Assembly (NCBI RefSeq): GCF_036194065.1
Contig: NZ_CP108095.1
Location: 7,936,001 to 8,000,000 of the forward strand
Source of the DNA: Streptomyces sp. NBC_00239
Lineage (GTDB): Bacteria > Actinomycetota > Actinomycetes > Streptomycetales > Streptomycetaceae
Length of the DNA stretch: 64,000 bases
Direction: 5' to 3'
In this document: piece by piece, positions 24,186 to 32,437 of the stretch
Numbering within the stretch: the first letter of the stretch is position 1
Layout of the letters: each line of letters opens with the position of its first letter
Notes under the pieces: model-generated
What the model was told of the DNA's origin: nothing
The model's database searches: none
The model's input: the letters and a program-made list of their open reading frames with translations, nothing else
Program-made: the position numbers and the translations under genes

Positions 24186-25574
24186 ATGTCTCGTCGGCAT
24201 GTCCCGGCCGTCCTCGGTCTCGTGGCGGGTGCGCTGGTGGCGGTACCCGCCCCGGCCGCGCACGCCGCCCCGGTGGAGGTTCGCTGCTCGGTCGCGGATC
24301 TCGTCGCGGCGATCAACACCGCCAACAGCTCACCCGGGCCGGACACGCTCCGGCTCGCGCGCAGATGTACGTACGAACTGACGGCGCCGGACCCGGTGAA
24401 CCCCGGCAACGGGCTGCCGGTGATCACCAGTGAGATCACCGTCGACGGGCGCGGGGCCACGATCAGGCGGGACGGGCGCGGACACAAGGTGCCGAACTTC
24501 CGGATCCTGCTCGTCGGCCCGCAGGGAAACCTCACGCTCACCCACACGACGATCAGCGGCGGCTACGCCACGGACTGTCCCGCCTTCCCCGACTTCCCGG
24601 GCGCGGCCTGCGGCGGAGGTGTCTCCAACCTCGGAACGATGCGAGTGACCCGCAGCAAGATCACCGGCAACACGTCCGCGTCCGACGTGTACGCCCAGGG
24701 CGGCGGTATCGACAACGCCGGCACCGGAAGCGTGAGCGACACCGGGGTGACCGGAAACCGTGTCGTCTACAGCGGCAGCGGCCTCGGCAGCAGCGCGGCG
24801 GGCGGCGCCATCGCCAACGACGGCCCGCTGACGGTCACCGACTCCCGACTCACCGGGAACACCGCGACCGTCACCCAGGACACCCAGAGCTTCGCGTTCG
24901 GGGCAGGCATCATCAGCTTCGCCGAGACCACCATCGAGAACACGGTCGTCAGCAAGAACCGCTCCTTCGCTCCGGGCGGGTTCGCGCGGGGCGCCGTCGC
25001 CAACGGCATCCCGGCGCCCGGCCGCATGACCCTCACCGGCGGCGCCGTCACGGACAACACGTCGGACGCCCCGCACGGCGGCGCGCAGGGCGGCGCCATC
25101 GCGAACAACGCGCTGATGACCGTGACCAAGGTGAAGATCAGCGGCAACCGGGCGGTCGCCAAGGACGGCATCGCACGCGGTGGCGGCGTCCGCGTCGGCC
25201 CCTTCGGCACGCTCGACCTGACCGACAGCCACATCACCCGCAACACCGCCGACGCGCCGGGCGGTACGGCTCAGGGCGGCGGCCTCGACAACCCCGACGG
25301 CGGCACCCTGACGGCCAGGCGCAACCAGATCCGCCACAACACGGTCACCGCGAAGGGCGGCACCGCTCAGGGCGGCGGCCTCTACCACGCCGGCGGGACC
25401 GGGGGCCTGGGCAGCACCACGCTGGAGGCGAACACCATCACCCGCAACCGGGCGGGTGACGGCGGCGGCATCTTCAAGGCGTCCGGCACCCTCACCCTGA
25501 ACGGCGACGTCGTCCGCGACAACCGGCCGAACAACTGCAGCCCGGCCGGCATGGTCCCCGGCTGTACCGGCTGA
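24186..25574 (+). CDS. Secreted right-handed parallel beta-helix repeat protein
   Basis: 462 residues. Signal peptide (VPAVLGLVAGALVAVPAPAAHA, cleavage about 28), then CSVADLVAAINTANSSPGPDTLRLA, the 'CSLREAIxxANxxxGxDTI' opening of secreted beta-helix proteins. The rest is made of ~25-40-residue rungs ending in TxSxITGNTA/GGGIxNxGT motifs (for example GGGIDNAGTGSVSDTGVTGN). Such proteins bind or cleave extracellular polysaccharide, or act as surface adhesins. I see no clear catalytic residues. AAGGAGGAG seven bases before ATG 24186 fixes the start. It stands alone, followed by a strong terminator. Confidence 0.87.
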   Translation: MSRRHVPAVLGLVAGALVAVPAPAAHAAPVEVRCSVADLVAAINTANSSPGPDTLRLARRCTYELTAPDPVNPGNGLPVITSEITVDGRGATIRRDGRGHKVPNFRILLVGPQGNLTLTHTTISGGYATDCPAFPDFPGAACGGGVSNLGTMRVTRSKITGNTSASDVYAQGGGIDNAGTGSVSDTGVTGNRVVYSGSGLGSSAAGGAIANDGPLTVTDSRLTGNTATVTQDTQSFAFGAGIISFAETTIENTVVSKNRSFAPGGFARGAVANGIPAPGRMTLTGGAVTDNTSDAPHGGAQGGAIANNALMTVTKVKISGNRAVAKDGIARGGGVRVGPFGTLDLTDSHITRNTADAPGGTAQGGGLDNPDGGTLTARRNQIRHNTVTAKGGTAQGGGLYHAGGTGGLGSTTLEANTITRNRAGDGGGIFKASGTLTLNGDVVRDNRPNNCSPAGMVPGCTG

Positions 25575-25579
25575 CGAGA

Positions 25580-25623
25580 ACGGCCCCCGGGGCGGGCGGT
25601 GGGTCCGCTGCCCCGGGGGCCGT
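25580..25623 (+). terminator. Hairpin terminator
   Basis: A 13-bp perfect stem (ACGGCCCCCGGGG and its complement) with an 18-base loop, six bases after the beta-helix stop codon. Confidence 0.88.
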
Positions 25624-25788
25624 CGTGCGTGCCGCGGTTCAGCGTCAGCACGCGCCCGAGCCTGGTTCTCGACGTGGCGTGCGGGAGGGAGCACGTGTAC
25701 GTCTGGCGGGCCACACCCTACGGCCGGCCCCGGCCCCCGTCGCACGGACGGGTTGCCGGGCCGCAACGGAGCGGCCGGGAAGCGCTGT

Positions 25789-25794
25789 TAGCGT
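25789..25794 (+). promoter_or_regulatory. -10 box (TAGCGT), leaderless promoter
   Basis: TAGCGT ends six bases before ATG 25801 and no ribosome site is present, so the YbaK-type message is probably leaderless. Confidence 0.5.
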
Positions 25795-25800
25795 GGGCGC

Positions 25801-26355
25801 ATGCGCGCTCCCCTCGGATCCTTCGACCAGGCCCGCCCGGCCCCCGACTGCCTCGACGAGCTGACCCGGCCGGTGGCCGAGGCGGTACGCGGCTGGCAGG
25901 GTAACGTCCCGGCCCGGGACATCGTCTACGTCGACACCGACCCGGCGATCGCGGACACCGCCGCGTTCGTGGCGCACTACGGCCGGGAACTGCTCGCCAC
26001 GTCCGCGAACTGCGTGGTCGTCGCGGCCCGCCGCGGCGGTGAGACCACCCTGGCGGCCTGCCTGGTCCCCTCGGCGGCCCGGGCCGACGTGAACGGCGTC
26101 GTCCGGCGCCTCCTGGACGCCCGCAAGGTGTCGTTCGCCCCGATGGACACCGCCGTCGAGCAGACCGGAATGGAGTACGGCGGCATCACTCCGATCGGGC
26201 TGCCCTCGGACTGGCCGCTGCTCGTGGACTCCGCGGTGGCCGCGATGCCGCACGTCCTGGTCGGCAGCGGCCGCCGGCGCGGCAAGCTCATCGCCCCCGG
26301 CGCACTGTTCGCCGAACTGCCGGGAGCCACCCTGGTCGAGGACCTGGCGCGGTAG
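25801..26355 (+). CDS. YbaK/aminoacyl-tRNA deacylase domain protein
   Basis: 184 residues. The YbaK/ProX editing-domain landmarks are present: TSANCVVVAARRGGETTLAACLV, KVSFAPMD (lysine near the active site), EYGGITPIGLPSDWPLLVD and VLVGSGRRRGKLIAP. YbaK-type proteins hydrolyse mischarged aminoacyl-tRNA, notably Cys-tRNA(Pro), in trans. This copy is slightly longer than E. coli YbaK (159 residues), with an N-terminal extension of about 40 residues. Monocistronic. Confidence 0.85.
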   Translation: MRAPLGSFDQARPAPDCLDELTRPVAEAVRGWQGNVPARDIVYVDTDPAIADTAAFVAHYGRELLATSANCVVVAARRGGETTLAACLVPSAARADVNGVVRRLLDARKVSFAPMDTAVEQTGMEYGGITPIGLPSDWPLLVDSAVAAMPHVLVGSGRRRGKLIAPGALFAELPGATLVEDLAR

Positions 26356-26540
26356 GGGAACGGTCACCCGCCTCACCTGCGGTGTTTGCGGTGCCCACAC
26401 TCCGGTCGGGACCGCCCCGGACGACGTTCGTCAACCGCAGCGCGCCGGATCGAAGAGCGATGGCCGACAACACGGCACCAGATCCGGCCATGTACCGGCT
26501 GCGAGCGATGCACGGTCCTCCGCGAAGGGACAATCGAGGC

Positions 26541-26876
26541 ATGACCGTTACCGCGAGCATCGACTCCAGCCGGCCCGTCACGACGCTGATCAACGTCTTC
26601 ACGGTCGCCCCCGAGCGCCAGCAAGAACTCGCCGCACTCCTCGCCCACGCCACGGAGACGATCATGAAGCACCAGCCGGGCTTCATCTGCGCCAACTTCC
26701 ACGTCAGCCAGGACGGCTCGCGCGTCGTCAACTACGCGCAGTGGGAGTCCGAGGAGCACTACCGCGCCCTGCTGGCCAACCCGGAAGCCCGCAGCCACAT
26801 GCGCCGGGCCGCCACCATAGCCACCGATATCCAGCCCCGCCTGTTCACGGTCCAGTCCTCCCACGGCACGCCTTAG
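26541..26876 (+). CDS. Antibiotic biosynthesis monooxygenase (ABM) domain protein
   Basis: 111 residues, one ferredoxin-like ABM domain: TTLINVFTVAPERQQELAALLAHATETIMKHQPGFICANFHVSQDGSRVVNYAQWESEEHYRALLANP matches the family along its length (residues 14-80). Members oxidise small aromatic molecules without cofactors (ActVA-Orf6) or degrade haem, and many have unknown substrates. ATG 26541 follows GACAAT six bases upstream, a possible leaderless -10. No biosynthetic neighbours are present, so it may be a general stress or quinone-handling protein. Confidence 0.85.
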   Translation: MTVTASIDSSRPVTTLINVFTVAPERQQELAALLAHATETIMKHQPGFICANFHVSQDGSRVVNYAQWESEEHYRALLANPEARSHMRRAATIATDIQPRLFTVQSSHGTP

Positions 26877-26934
26877 CCGGCACGCATCACAGCCCCCGGG
26901 CCCCCGGCCGGCCCGGGCTCCCGGCGACACGAGC

Positions 26935-27915
26935 GTGCCGCGACAGATCAGCGGGCGCATTGTGGTGAGTGTGGAAGCGGACGTGGATGTGGATGTGGGC
27001 GCGGTGGTCAGCGAGCTGTACGGGCTGCGCCCCCGCGAATTCGTGGCGGCACGCGACGCCCACGCGGCCCGGGCCCGGCAGCGGAAACAGGCCGACGCCG
27101 CACGCCGTATCGGGTCCCTGCGCCGGCCCACGCTCGCGCTCTGGGCAGCCAACCGGCTGTCCCGCGCCCGCCCCGACCAGGCCCGGGCCTTGCAGGACCT
27201 GGGCGCGCAGTTGCGGGCCGCGCACCGGGACCTGGACGGGGCGCAGCTACGGGCGCTGGCCGGCGAGCAGCACCGGGTCATCGCGGCGCTCGCCCAGGAG
27301 GCGGCCGCCCTCGCCCGGGATGCGGGGGAGCGGATCAGCGACAGCGTGCTGCAAGAGGTCGAACAGGTCCTCCACGGCGTCCTGGCCGATGAGGATGCCG
27401 GCCGTGAGTGGGCCGCGGGACACCTGAGCGCGGCGCCGGAGCCGACGGTCGGCTTCGCCGGCCTGGAGCCCTCGCCGGCCGCCTCGGCAGCGGCCGCCCG
27501 CACGGCGACGCGGACGCGAAAGCCGCCGGCCTCCCACGAGCGGGCGCCGGAGCCGGCTCGTCGGAGGCCGGACCCGGACCCGACGCAGCACCCGGCGTCA
27601 GACCCGGCGCCGGGCTCTGTCGCCCGCAAGCGGCAGGAGCGCATCACGGCAGCCCGGGAAGCGGCCGCGCAAGCCGAGGCCGATCTCGCACAGGCTCGCT
27701 CGGACCTCGCCGACGCGACCGGGGAACGGGACCGGACCCGCGCCGCTGCCGCCGAGCTCGCCGACCAGGTCCGGCAGCTACGGCTACGCCTGGAGGACGC
27801 CGAGGCCACGGCAGCGGCGGCACGGCAGCGGTACGACCGGGCCGAGGATCTGGCACGACGCGCGGAGCAGGCGGCGAAGTCGGCAGCAGCCAAGGCGCGG
27901 GCGGCCGCGACGTAG
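26935..27915 (+). CDS. Hypothetical coiled-coil protein
   Basis: 326 residues with the start at GTG 26935; GTG 26962/26965 are alternatives, and no ribosome site decides. The N-terminal ~150 residues are a conserved actinobacterial domain of unknown function (ELYGLRPREFVAARDAHA..., SLRRPTLALWAANRLSR). A Pro/Arg-rich linker (about 180-230) follows, then a heptad-rich Ala/Glu/Arg coiled coil to the end (ARKRQERITAAREAAAQAEADLAQ onward). There is no signal or membrane segment. No enzymatic motif can be seen and I cannot assign a role. Confidence 0.75.
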   Translation: MPRQISGRIVVSVEADVDVDVGAVVSELYGLRPREFVAARDAHAARARQRKQADAARRIGSLRRPTLALWAANRLSRARPDQARALQDLGAQLRAAHRDLDGAQLRALAGEQHRVIAALAQEAAALARDAGERISDSVLQEVEQVLHGVLADEDAGREWAAGHLSAAPEPTVGFAGLEPSPAASAAAARTATRTRKPPASHERAPEPARRRPDPDPTQHPASDPAPGSVARKRQERITAAREAAAQAEADLAQARSDLADATGERDRTRAAAAELADQVRQLRLRLEDAEATAAAARQRYDRAEDLARRAEQAAKSAAAKARAAAT

Positions 27916-28024
27916 CGCCCGACGGGGACCGGCAGGCCCGGAACTCCGGGGCCGAATCCGCAACACCGCCTGCCACAGCAGACGGTGTGGATGCGCAGTG
28001 CTCCGGCCTGCCGGGTCGCTCCGC

Positions 28025-28030
28025 TAGGGT
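28025..28030 (+). promoter_or_regulatory. -10 box (TAGGGT), near-leaderless promoter
   Basis: TAGGGT ends eight bases before ATG 28039 of the LysE-type gene, with no ribosome site between. Confidence 0.5.
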
Positions 28031-28038
28031 GGCCTTCC

Positions 28039-28674
28039 ATGGCAATAAGCACCGCGCTGTGGTCCTTCGCCCTCGTCGTAGGGCTCCTCACTCTCACCCC
28101 CGGCCTCGACACGGCCGTCATCCTGCGCACCAGCGCGCTGGGCCGACGGACCCGCGCCTGGGGAGTGGTCCTGGGCATCCAGACCGGAACCCTCATCTGG
28201 GGCACCCTCACCTCCCTCGGCGTGACCGCCCTCCTCACCGCGTCCCACCTCGCGTACGAGATCCTGCGCTGGGCGGGCGCCGCGTACCTGCTGTGGATGG
28301 CGGCCCGCATGATCCGCGACACCTTCCGCGGGCAGGGCGGGGTACCCGAGGAAGCGGGCGTCGTGTCCGAGGCGGACACCCTGGCCGGCGGGTGGCGGCA
28401 GGGAACCCTGACCAACCTCCTCAACCCGAAGGTGGGCGTCTTCTACGTCGCGGTCCTCCCGCAGTTCATCCCGACCGACGCCCCCCACTTCTCCATGGGC
28501 CTGCTCCTCACCTCCATCCACATCACCCTGGGCCTGATCTGGTCCACGGTCCTCATCGCCTCTGCCACCGCCCTCGGCACCTGGCTGCGAAAGCCCCGCG
28601 CCCGCCGGCTCCTCGACCGCGTGACGGGCACGGTGATCGGAGCCTTCGCCGTCCGCCTGGCCGTCAGCGACTGA
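28039..28674 (+). CDS. LysE family translocator
   Basis: 211 residues with six predicted membrane helices. TPGLDTAVILRTSALGRRTRAWGVVLGIQTG (residues 19-50) is the RhtB/LysE signature, with the PGxD motif in helix 1; LTNLLNPKVGVFYVAVLPQFI (~135-155) is the second conserved block. These proteins export amino acids or their derivatives by proton antiport. Monocistronic, convergent with an AraC regulator. The substrate is not predictable. Confidence 0.9.
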   Translation: MAISTALWSFALVVGLLTLTPGLDTAVILRTSALGRRTRAWGVVLGIQTGTLIWGTLTSLGVTALLTASHLAYEILRWAGAAYLLWMAARMIRDTFRGQGGVPEEAGVVSEADTLAGGWRQGTLTNLLNPKVGVFYVAVLPQFIPTDAPHFSMGLLLTSIHITLGLIWSTVLIASATALGTWLRKPRARRLLDRVTGTVIGAFAVRLAVSD

Positions 28675-28768
28675 CCCCGGGTCGCACCCGCGGCGAACGT
28701 CCACACCCCGGCGCTACTCGGCGGCGGACAGCCCACCCCGACGGCGTGCCGAGTGAGCCGGGGAACCA

Positions 28769-29767
28769 TCAGGCCGCCGGGGGCCGGGCGTTGGCGGTGC
28801 GGGAACGGAATCTGCCCGGTGTGGTCCCGAACTCTCGGGCGAAGGCGTGGGAGAAGGCGTACGGGCTGCCGTACCCGACGCGGCGGGCGATCGTCGTCAG
28901 GGAAGCCGAGGTGTCGCGCAGCAGGGTGGCCGCGAGGGTCAGGCGCCACCAGGTCACGTACGCCATCGGCGGCCGGCCGACCAGGGGGGTGAACCGGCGT
29001 ACGAGGGTGGGGCGCGAGACACCCGCCTCGGCGGCGAGGCTGGCTACGGTCCACGCGGCGGCGGGGTCCGCATGGATCGCCTGCAGGGCGGTGGCCGCCA
29101 CCGGGTCGCCCAGTGCCGCGGGCCAGGTGCCCGTCGCCGCCTCGGCCATCCAGGACCGGAGCATGTACACGAGCAGGAGGTCGAGCAGGTTCGGCAGCGC
29201 GATGCCGGAGCCCGGCCGTCGGGGATCCTGTTCGGCCCCCAGCAGAGCGATGGCGGCGCGCAGCTCACGATGCTGCTCACTCTCACCCGCGCCTGCGGCC
29301 CCGCCCCCGCCATCCCCGCCCCCGCCCCCGCCGTCCGGGCGTCCGCCGGCGGCCAGGACGACGACCTCGGGCAGCTCCGCCATCAACGGGTGCGCCCGGC
29401 TGCGGTCGAGCCGGTACTTGCCGCAGAGCAGCTCCGCCCTCTCGTGTTCCGGCACGGCGGTGCGGGGCCCGGTCTCCTCCCGCCATCGTTCGAACGGCAC
29501 GGCCCGTGCCACGGTCGCCGCGTCGGCGGGCGAGTCGGCGAGCACATGGCCGGTGCCGTGCGGGAGGAGCACCGCGTCGCCCGTGCCGAGGGCGACCGGC
29601 GGGCCGCCCCCGTCCGGGAGGAGCCAGCAGCGCCCGGCCAGGACGACATGGAAGCCGGCTCCTTCGTACGGGTCCAGCCGTACGCACCAACTGCCGCCCG
29701 CCCGCACCCGGTTCGACGAAGGGCGCCCCTGGCGCACGGCGGAGATCGCGTCGCTCACCACATCCAT
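28769..29767 (-). CDS. AraC family transcriptional regulator with cupin sensor
   Basis: 332 residues. N-terminal cupin (about 25-130: GFHVVLAGRCWLLPDGGGPPVALGTGDAVLLPHGTGHVLAD), a Gly-rich linker with a run of about ten glycines broken by Asp (~145-160), and a C-terminal pair of HTH motifs (VASLAAEAGVSRPTLVRRFTPLVGRPPMAYVTWWRL and IARRVGYGSPYAFSHAFAREFGTTPGRFR). It belongs to the 'cupin_6' type that commonly represses a divergent oxidoreductase or hydrolase gene, here the MBL-fold hydrolase 105 bp away. Effector unknown. Confidence 0.92.
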   Translation of the reverse strand: MDVVSDAISAVRQGRPSSNRVRAGGSWCVRLDPYEGAGFHVVLAGRCWLLPDGGGPPVALGTGDAVLLPHGTGHVLADSPADAATVARAVPFERWREETGPRTAVPEHERAELLCGKYRLDRSRAHPLMAELPEVVVLAAGGRPDGGGGGGDGGGGAAGAGESEQHRELRAAIALLGAEQDPRRPGSGIALPNLLDLLLVYMLRSWMAEAATGTWPAALGDPVAATALQAIHADPAAAWTVASLAAEAGVSRPTLVRRFTPLVGRPPMAYVTWWRLTLAATLLRDTSASLTTIARRVGYGSPYAFSHAFAREFGTTPGRFRSRTANARPPAA

Positions 29768-29859
29768 CCGCGAAGGCTACCTCCACACCCGTGCCCCCTT
29801 TGAGACGGATGCGTATCCGCATGAGCAAAACAGGCATCGAACAGCTCACCATGCCTTCC

Positions 29860-29865
29860 TAGGGT
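29860..29865 (+). promoter_or_regulatory. -10 box (TAGGGT) upstream of the MBL-fold gene
   Basis: TAGGGT ends seven bases before ATG 29873. The intervening GAAGGGC could also act as a ribosome site if transcription starts slightly upstream. Confidence 0.5.
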
Positions 29866-29872
29866 GAAGGGC

Positions 29873-30793
29873 ATGACGAACGAGAACGTACAGAGGACCG
29901 TGCTGGGAGACGTCGAGGTCATCCGGATCGTCGAGTGGCAGGGGCCGTTCGGACCCGCTCGCGGGCTCGTCCCGGAGGCCGCCGCCGAGGTGTGGAAGGA
30001 CAACGAGGACCGGCTCGCGCCGGCGCACTGGCAGCCGGACACGGACCGTGCCGTGATGGCCCTGCAGACCTGGGTGCTGCGCAGCGGAGGGCGGACCGTC
30101 CTGGTCGACACCGGGGTGGGCAACGGGCGGGAACGGCCCGGTTCACCCCAGTTCCACCACTGGCAGGGCGACTTCATGGGCCGTCTGGCGCAGGCCGGGA
30201 TCCGACCGGACGATGTGGACGTGGTCGTCAACACCCACATCCACGCCGATCACGTCGGCTGGAACACCGTCGACGCCGGCGACGAGTGGGTGCCGGCCTT
30301 CCCCCGCGCCCAGTACCTGATCCCGGCCGCCGACGACGCGTACTTCGGTCCGCGCGGCGCGTACGGCAAGGGCCTGCGGGACGACGACCGGCTGATCTAC
30401 GAGGACAGCATCGCGCCGGTCCACCGGGCCGGGCAGGCGGTGCTCTGGGACGGGATCCACCGCATCGACGCGCAGCTCACCCTGGAGTCGGCGCCCGGCC
30501 ACACCCCCGGTTCGTCGGTGCTGCGGCTCGCGTCCGGGACGGAACGGGCGGTCTTCGTCGGCGATCTGGTGCACAGCCCGGTCCAGATCCTCCAGCCGTC
30601 CTGCAACAGCTGCTTCTGCATGGACCCGGCACGCGCGGCGGCCAGCCGCCTGCGCGTCCTCGAACGTGCCGCCGACCAGCGCGAACTGGTCGTCCCCGCC
30701 CACTTCGGCGGCGCGGGCGCCCTGGAGATCCGCAAGGAGACCGCCGGCTTCTCCCTCGGCCCGTGGGCGTTCAACGGCTCCCGGGCCGCCTGA
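29873..30793 (+). CDS. MBL-fold metallo-hydrolase
   Basis: 306 residues. Metal motif HIHADHVGW (HxHxDH, about residues 123-128), followed by PGHTPGSS (His ligand, ~203), VGDLVHSP (bridging Asp, ~225) and a final PAHFGG (His). It follows the lactonase/quorum-quenching or organophosphate-hydrolase branch by its layout, but the reaction cannot be assigned. An upstream in-frame GTG (29864) is less likely than ATG 29873. Divergent from the AraC/cupin regulator, which probably controls it. Confidence 0.9.
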   Translation: MTNENVQRTVLGDVEVIRIVEWQGPFGPARGLVPEAAAEVWKDNEDRLAPAHWQPDTDRAVMALQTWVLRSGGRTVLVDTGVGNGRERPGSPQFHHWQGDFMGRLAQAGIRPDDVDVVVNTHIHADHVGWNTVDAGDEWVPAFPRAQYLIPAADDAYFGPRGAYGKGLRDDDRLIYEDSIAPVHRAGQAVLWDGIHRIDAQLTLESAPGHTPGSSVLRLASGTERAVFVGDLVHSPVQILQPSCNSCFCMDPARAAASRLRVLERAADQRELVVPAHFGGAGALEIRKETAGFSLGPWAFNGSRAA

Positions 30794-30879
30794 GCCCCCC
30801 TCTCCGCGTGGCTGTCTCCCCGCTCACCCGGATGCCCGTGCCCGCTGCGGCCTCCCGGCACCACGCCGATCCTGAGGGC

Positions 30880-32379
30880 ATGACGACGTCCAGCCGGCCG
30901 CAGGTCATCGTGCACGCACCCGACAGCCGGGGCCTGCGTGAGGTCAGCGTCGGAGCGGAGACCGTGGGCCGGGCGTGGTCGCCGCGAGACCTCCGCAGGG
31001 TCCTGCGGCGGGCCGGGGTGCCCGCGGACGTAGACCTCGGCCACCCCGGGCAGGTCCGCTGGCGCGCCGACCCGGACCTGTGGCCGGACCGCCCGTGGTG
31101 GCGGCGCCTCCAAGCCGGTCTCATGATGCTCGGGCTCCTGGTGTCCGCCGCCGTGCTCTTCCGGGTGGGGCTGTCGGACGCCCTCAGGGCACTGACCTTC
31201 GGCGGGCGGGTCATGGGGGTCGTGTTCCTGACCGGCGCACTGGTGGAGACGCTCGCGGCAGCCGCAGTCCTCGACCACTGGGGCAAGCGGGCCACCCGCT
31301 ACGCAGGGCAGTGCGTACTGCTCGGGGTCGTCATCGTGACCGGCACCAGCCTGATGTTCCTGATCCTGCAGTGGGAGGGCGGCTACCGTGCCGGACTGTT
31401 CTGGCTGTGGGTCGCCCTGGTGGCGTGGGCCGCCTGGGCGCTGTGGGAGATGAGCCGGCAGAAGGTCTGGCGGGGGATTCCGCATCCGAAGAGTTTCGCG
31501 ACCGGAGTCGCCCTCTCGGCTCTCATCGGTTCCGCGAGCGTGGCCTACTCGGCCATGTACACCCCGTACGTCGCCCCGCCCAAGGTCCCCTTCATGGTCT
31601 CCTTCGGCAAACCGACGCTGAACGCCGCCGGCACCAGCCTGTACGTACCGGCCCACCTCACGTTCCGCAACGAGGGGGCCATCAGCATCTTCGTCGTCGG
31701 AACGCAGTGGTCGGCCACCGTCTGGCCGAGCACCTTCCGTGCGAAGGGGACCGGGCTGACGCGGTGGCGCGACGAACTGGGCGACGGCTGGGACACCCAC
31801 CGCCACGAGGATTTCGACGCCCCGGCCCGCCTTCTCGCGGCAGGGCAGATCACCTCCGCGGGAAGCCGCCTCGACCCCGGCGACGACTTCTCGAAACAGG
31901 CCGTCGTCGAAGTGCCGCTGAAGGAATCCGGACGGGGGCGGATCCAGCTCGACGCGGCGATCTCGTTCATCCGGGCCGACCGCTGCAAGCTCGCCAACAG
32001 CTACCCGCAGTCGATCGAGTACTCCTGGGACCTGGACTCCGCCGACCGCAAGCACGTCTGGGACGCCCCGCCGTGGCTCGCGAACCCGGGCGACGACTTC
32101 TTCCGCTACCGGTCGAGGATCTACCGGAGCAGCGCCATCATGAACATGACCCAGGCTCCCGACTGGGCGGCCATGTGGTGGGTGATCCCGAAATGGCGCG
32201 AAGGACGGCTCTTCGCGCCCGGCGACACCATCCCGTACATGCAGGTCCACATCGCCCGCGACCCGGACAGCCGGGAAGTGCTCAGCGAGGACGAGCAGGA
32301 GCCCTACGGAATGAAGACGCGGTCGACGGCGGTCGACCAGCCGATCGCCCTGCTCCGCCGGGCCGCCGAGAAGTCATAG
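30880..32379 (+). CDS. Hypothetical membrane protein
   Basis: 499 residues. After a ~70-residue N-terminal soluble part there are four membrane helices (LMMLGLLVSAAVLFRVGL, GVVFLTGALVETLAAAAVL, YAGQCVLLGVVIVTGTSLMFLIL, LFWLWVALVAWAAWALW; about 85-195), then a fifth near ALSALIGSASVAYSAMY and a large ~280-residue domain rich in aromatic residues, presumably extracytoplasmic (YRYRSRIYRSSAIMN, AMWWVIPKW). There is no recognisable catalytic motif. ATG 30880 is chosen as the first ATG after the MBL gene; the ribosome site is weak. Role unknown. Confidence 0.75.
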   Translation: MTTSSRPQVIVHAPDSRGLREVSVGAETVGRAWSPRDLRRVLRRAGVPADVDLGHPGQVRWRADPDLWPDRPWWRRLQAGLMMLGLLVSAAVLFRVGLSDALRALTFGGRVMGVVFLTGALVETLAAAAVLDHWGKRATRYAGQCVLLGVVIVTGTSLMFLILQWEGGYRAGLFWLWVALVAWAAWALWEMSRQKVWRGIPHPKSFATGVALSALIGSASVAYSAMYTPYVAPPKVPFMVSFGKPTLNAAGTSLYVPAHLTFRNEGAISIFVVGTQWSATVWPSTFRAKGTGLTRWRDELGDGWDTHRHEDFDAPARLLAAGQITSAGSRLDPGDDFSKQAVVEVPLKESGRGRIQLDAAISFIRADRCKLANSYPQSIEYSWDLDSADRKHVWDAPPWLANPGDDFFRYRSRIYRSSAIMNMTQAPDWAAMWWVIPKWREGRLFAPGDTIPYMQVHIARDPDSREVLSEDEQEPYGMKTRSTAVDQPIALLRRAAEKS

Positions 32380-32437
32380 GCGGGGCCGGGGCCGGTGGCG
32401 GTGGCGGCACCGGGGTCGGTACCGCGCATCGGCCCGC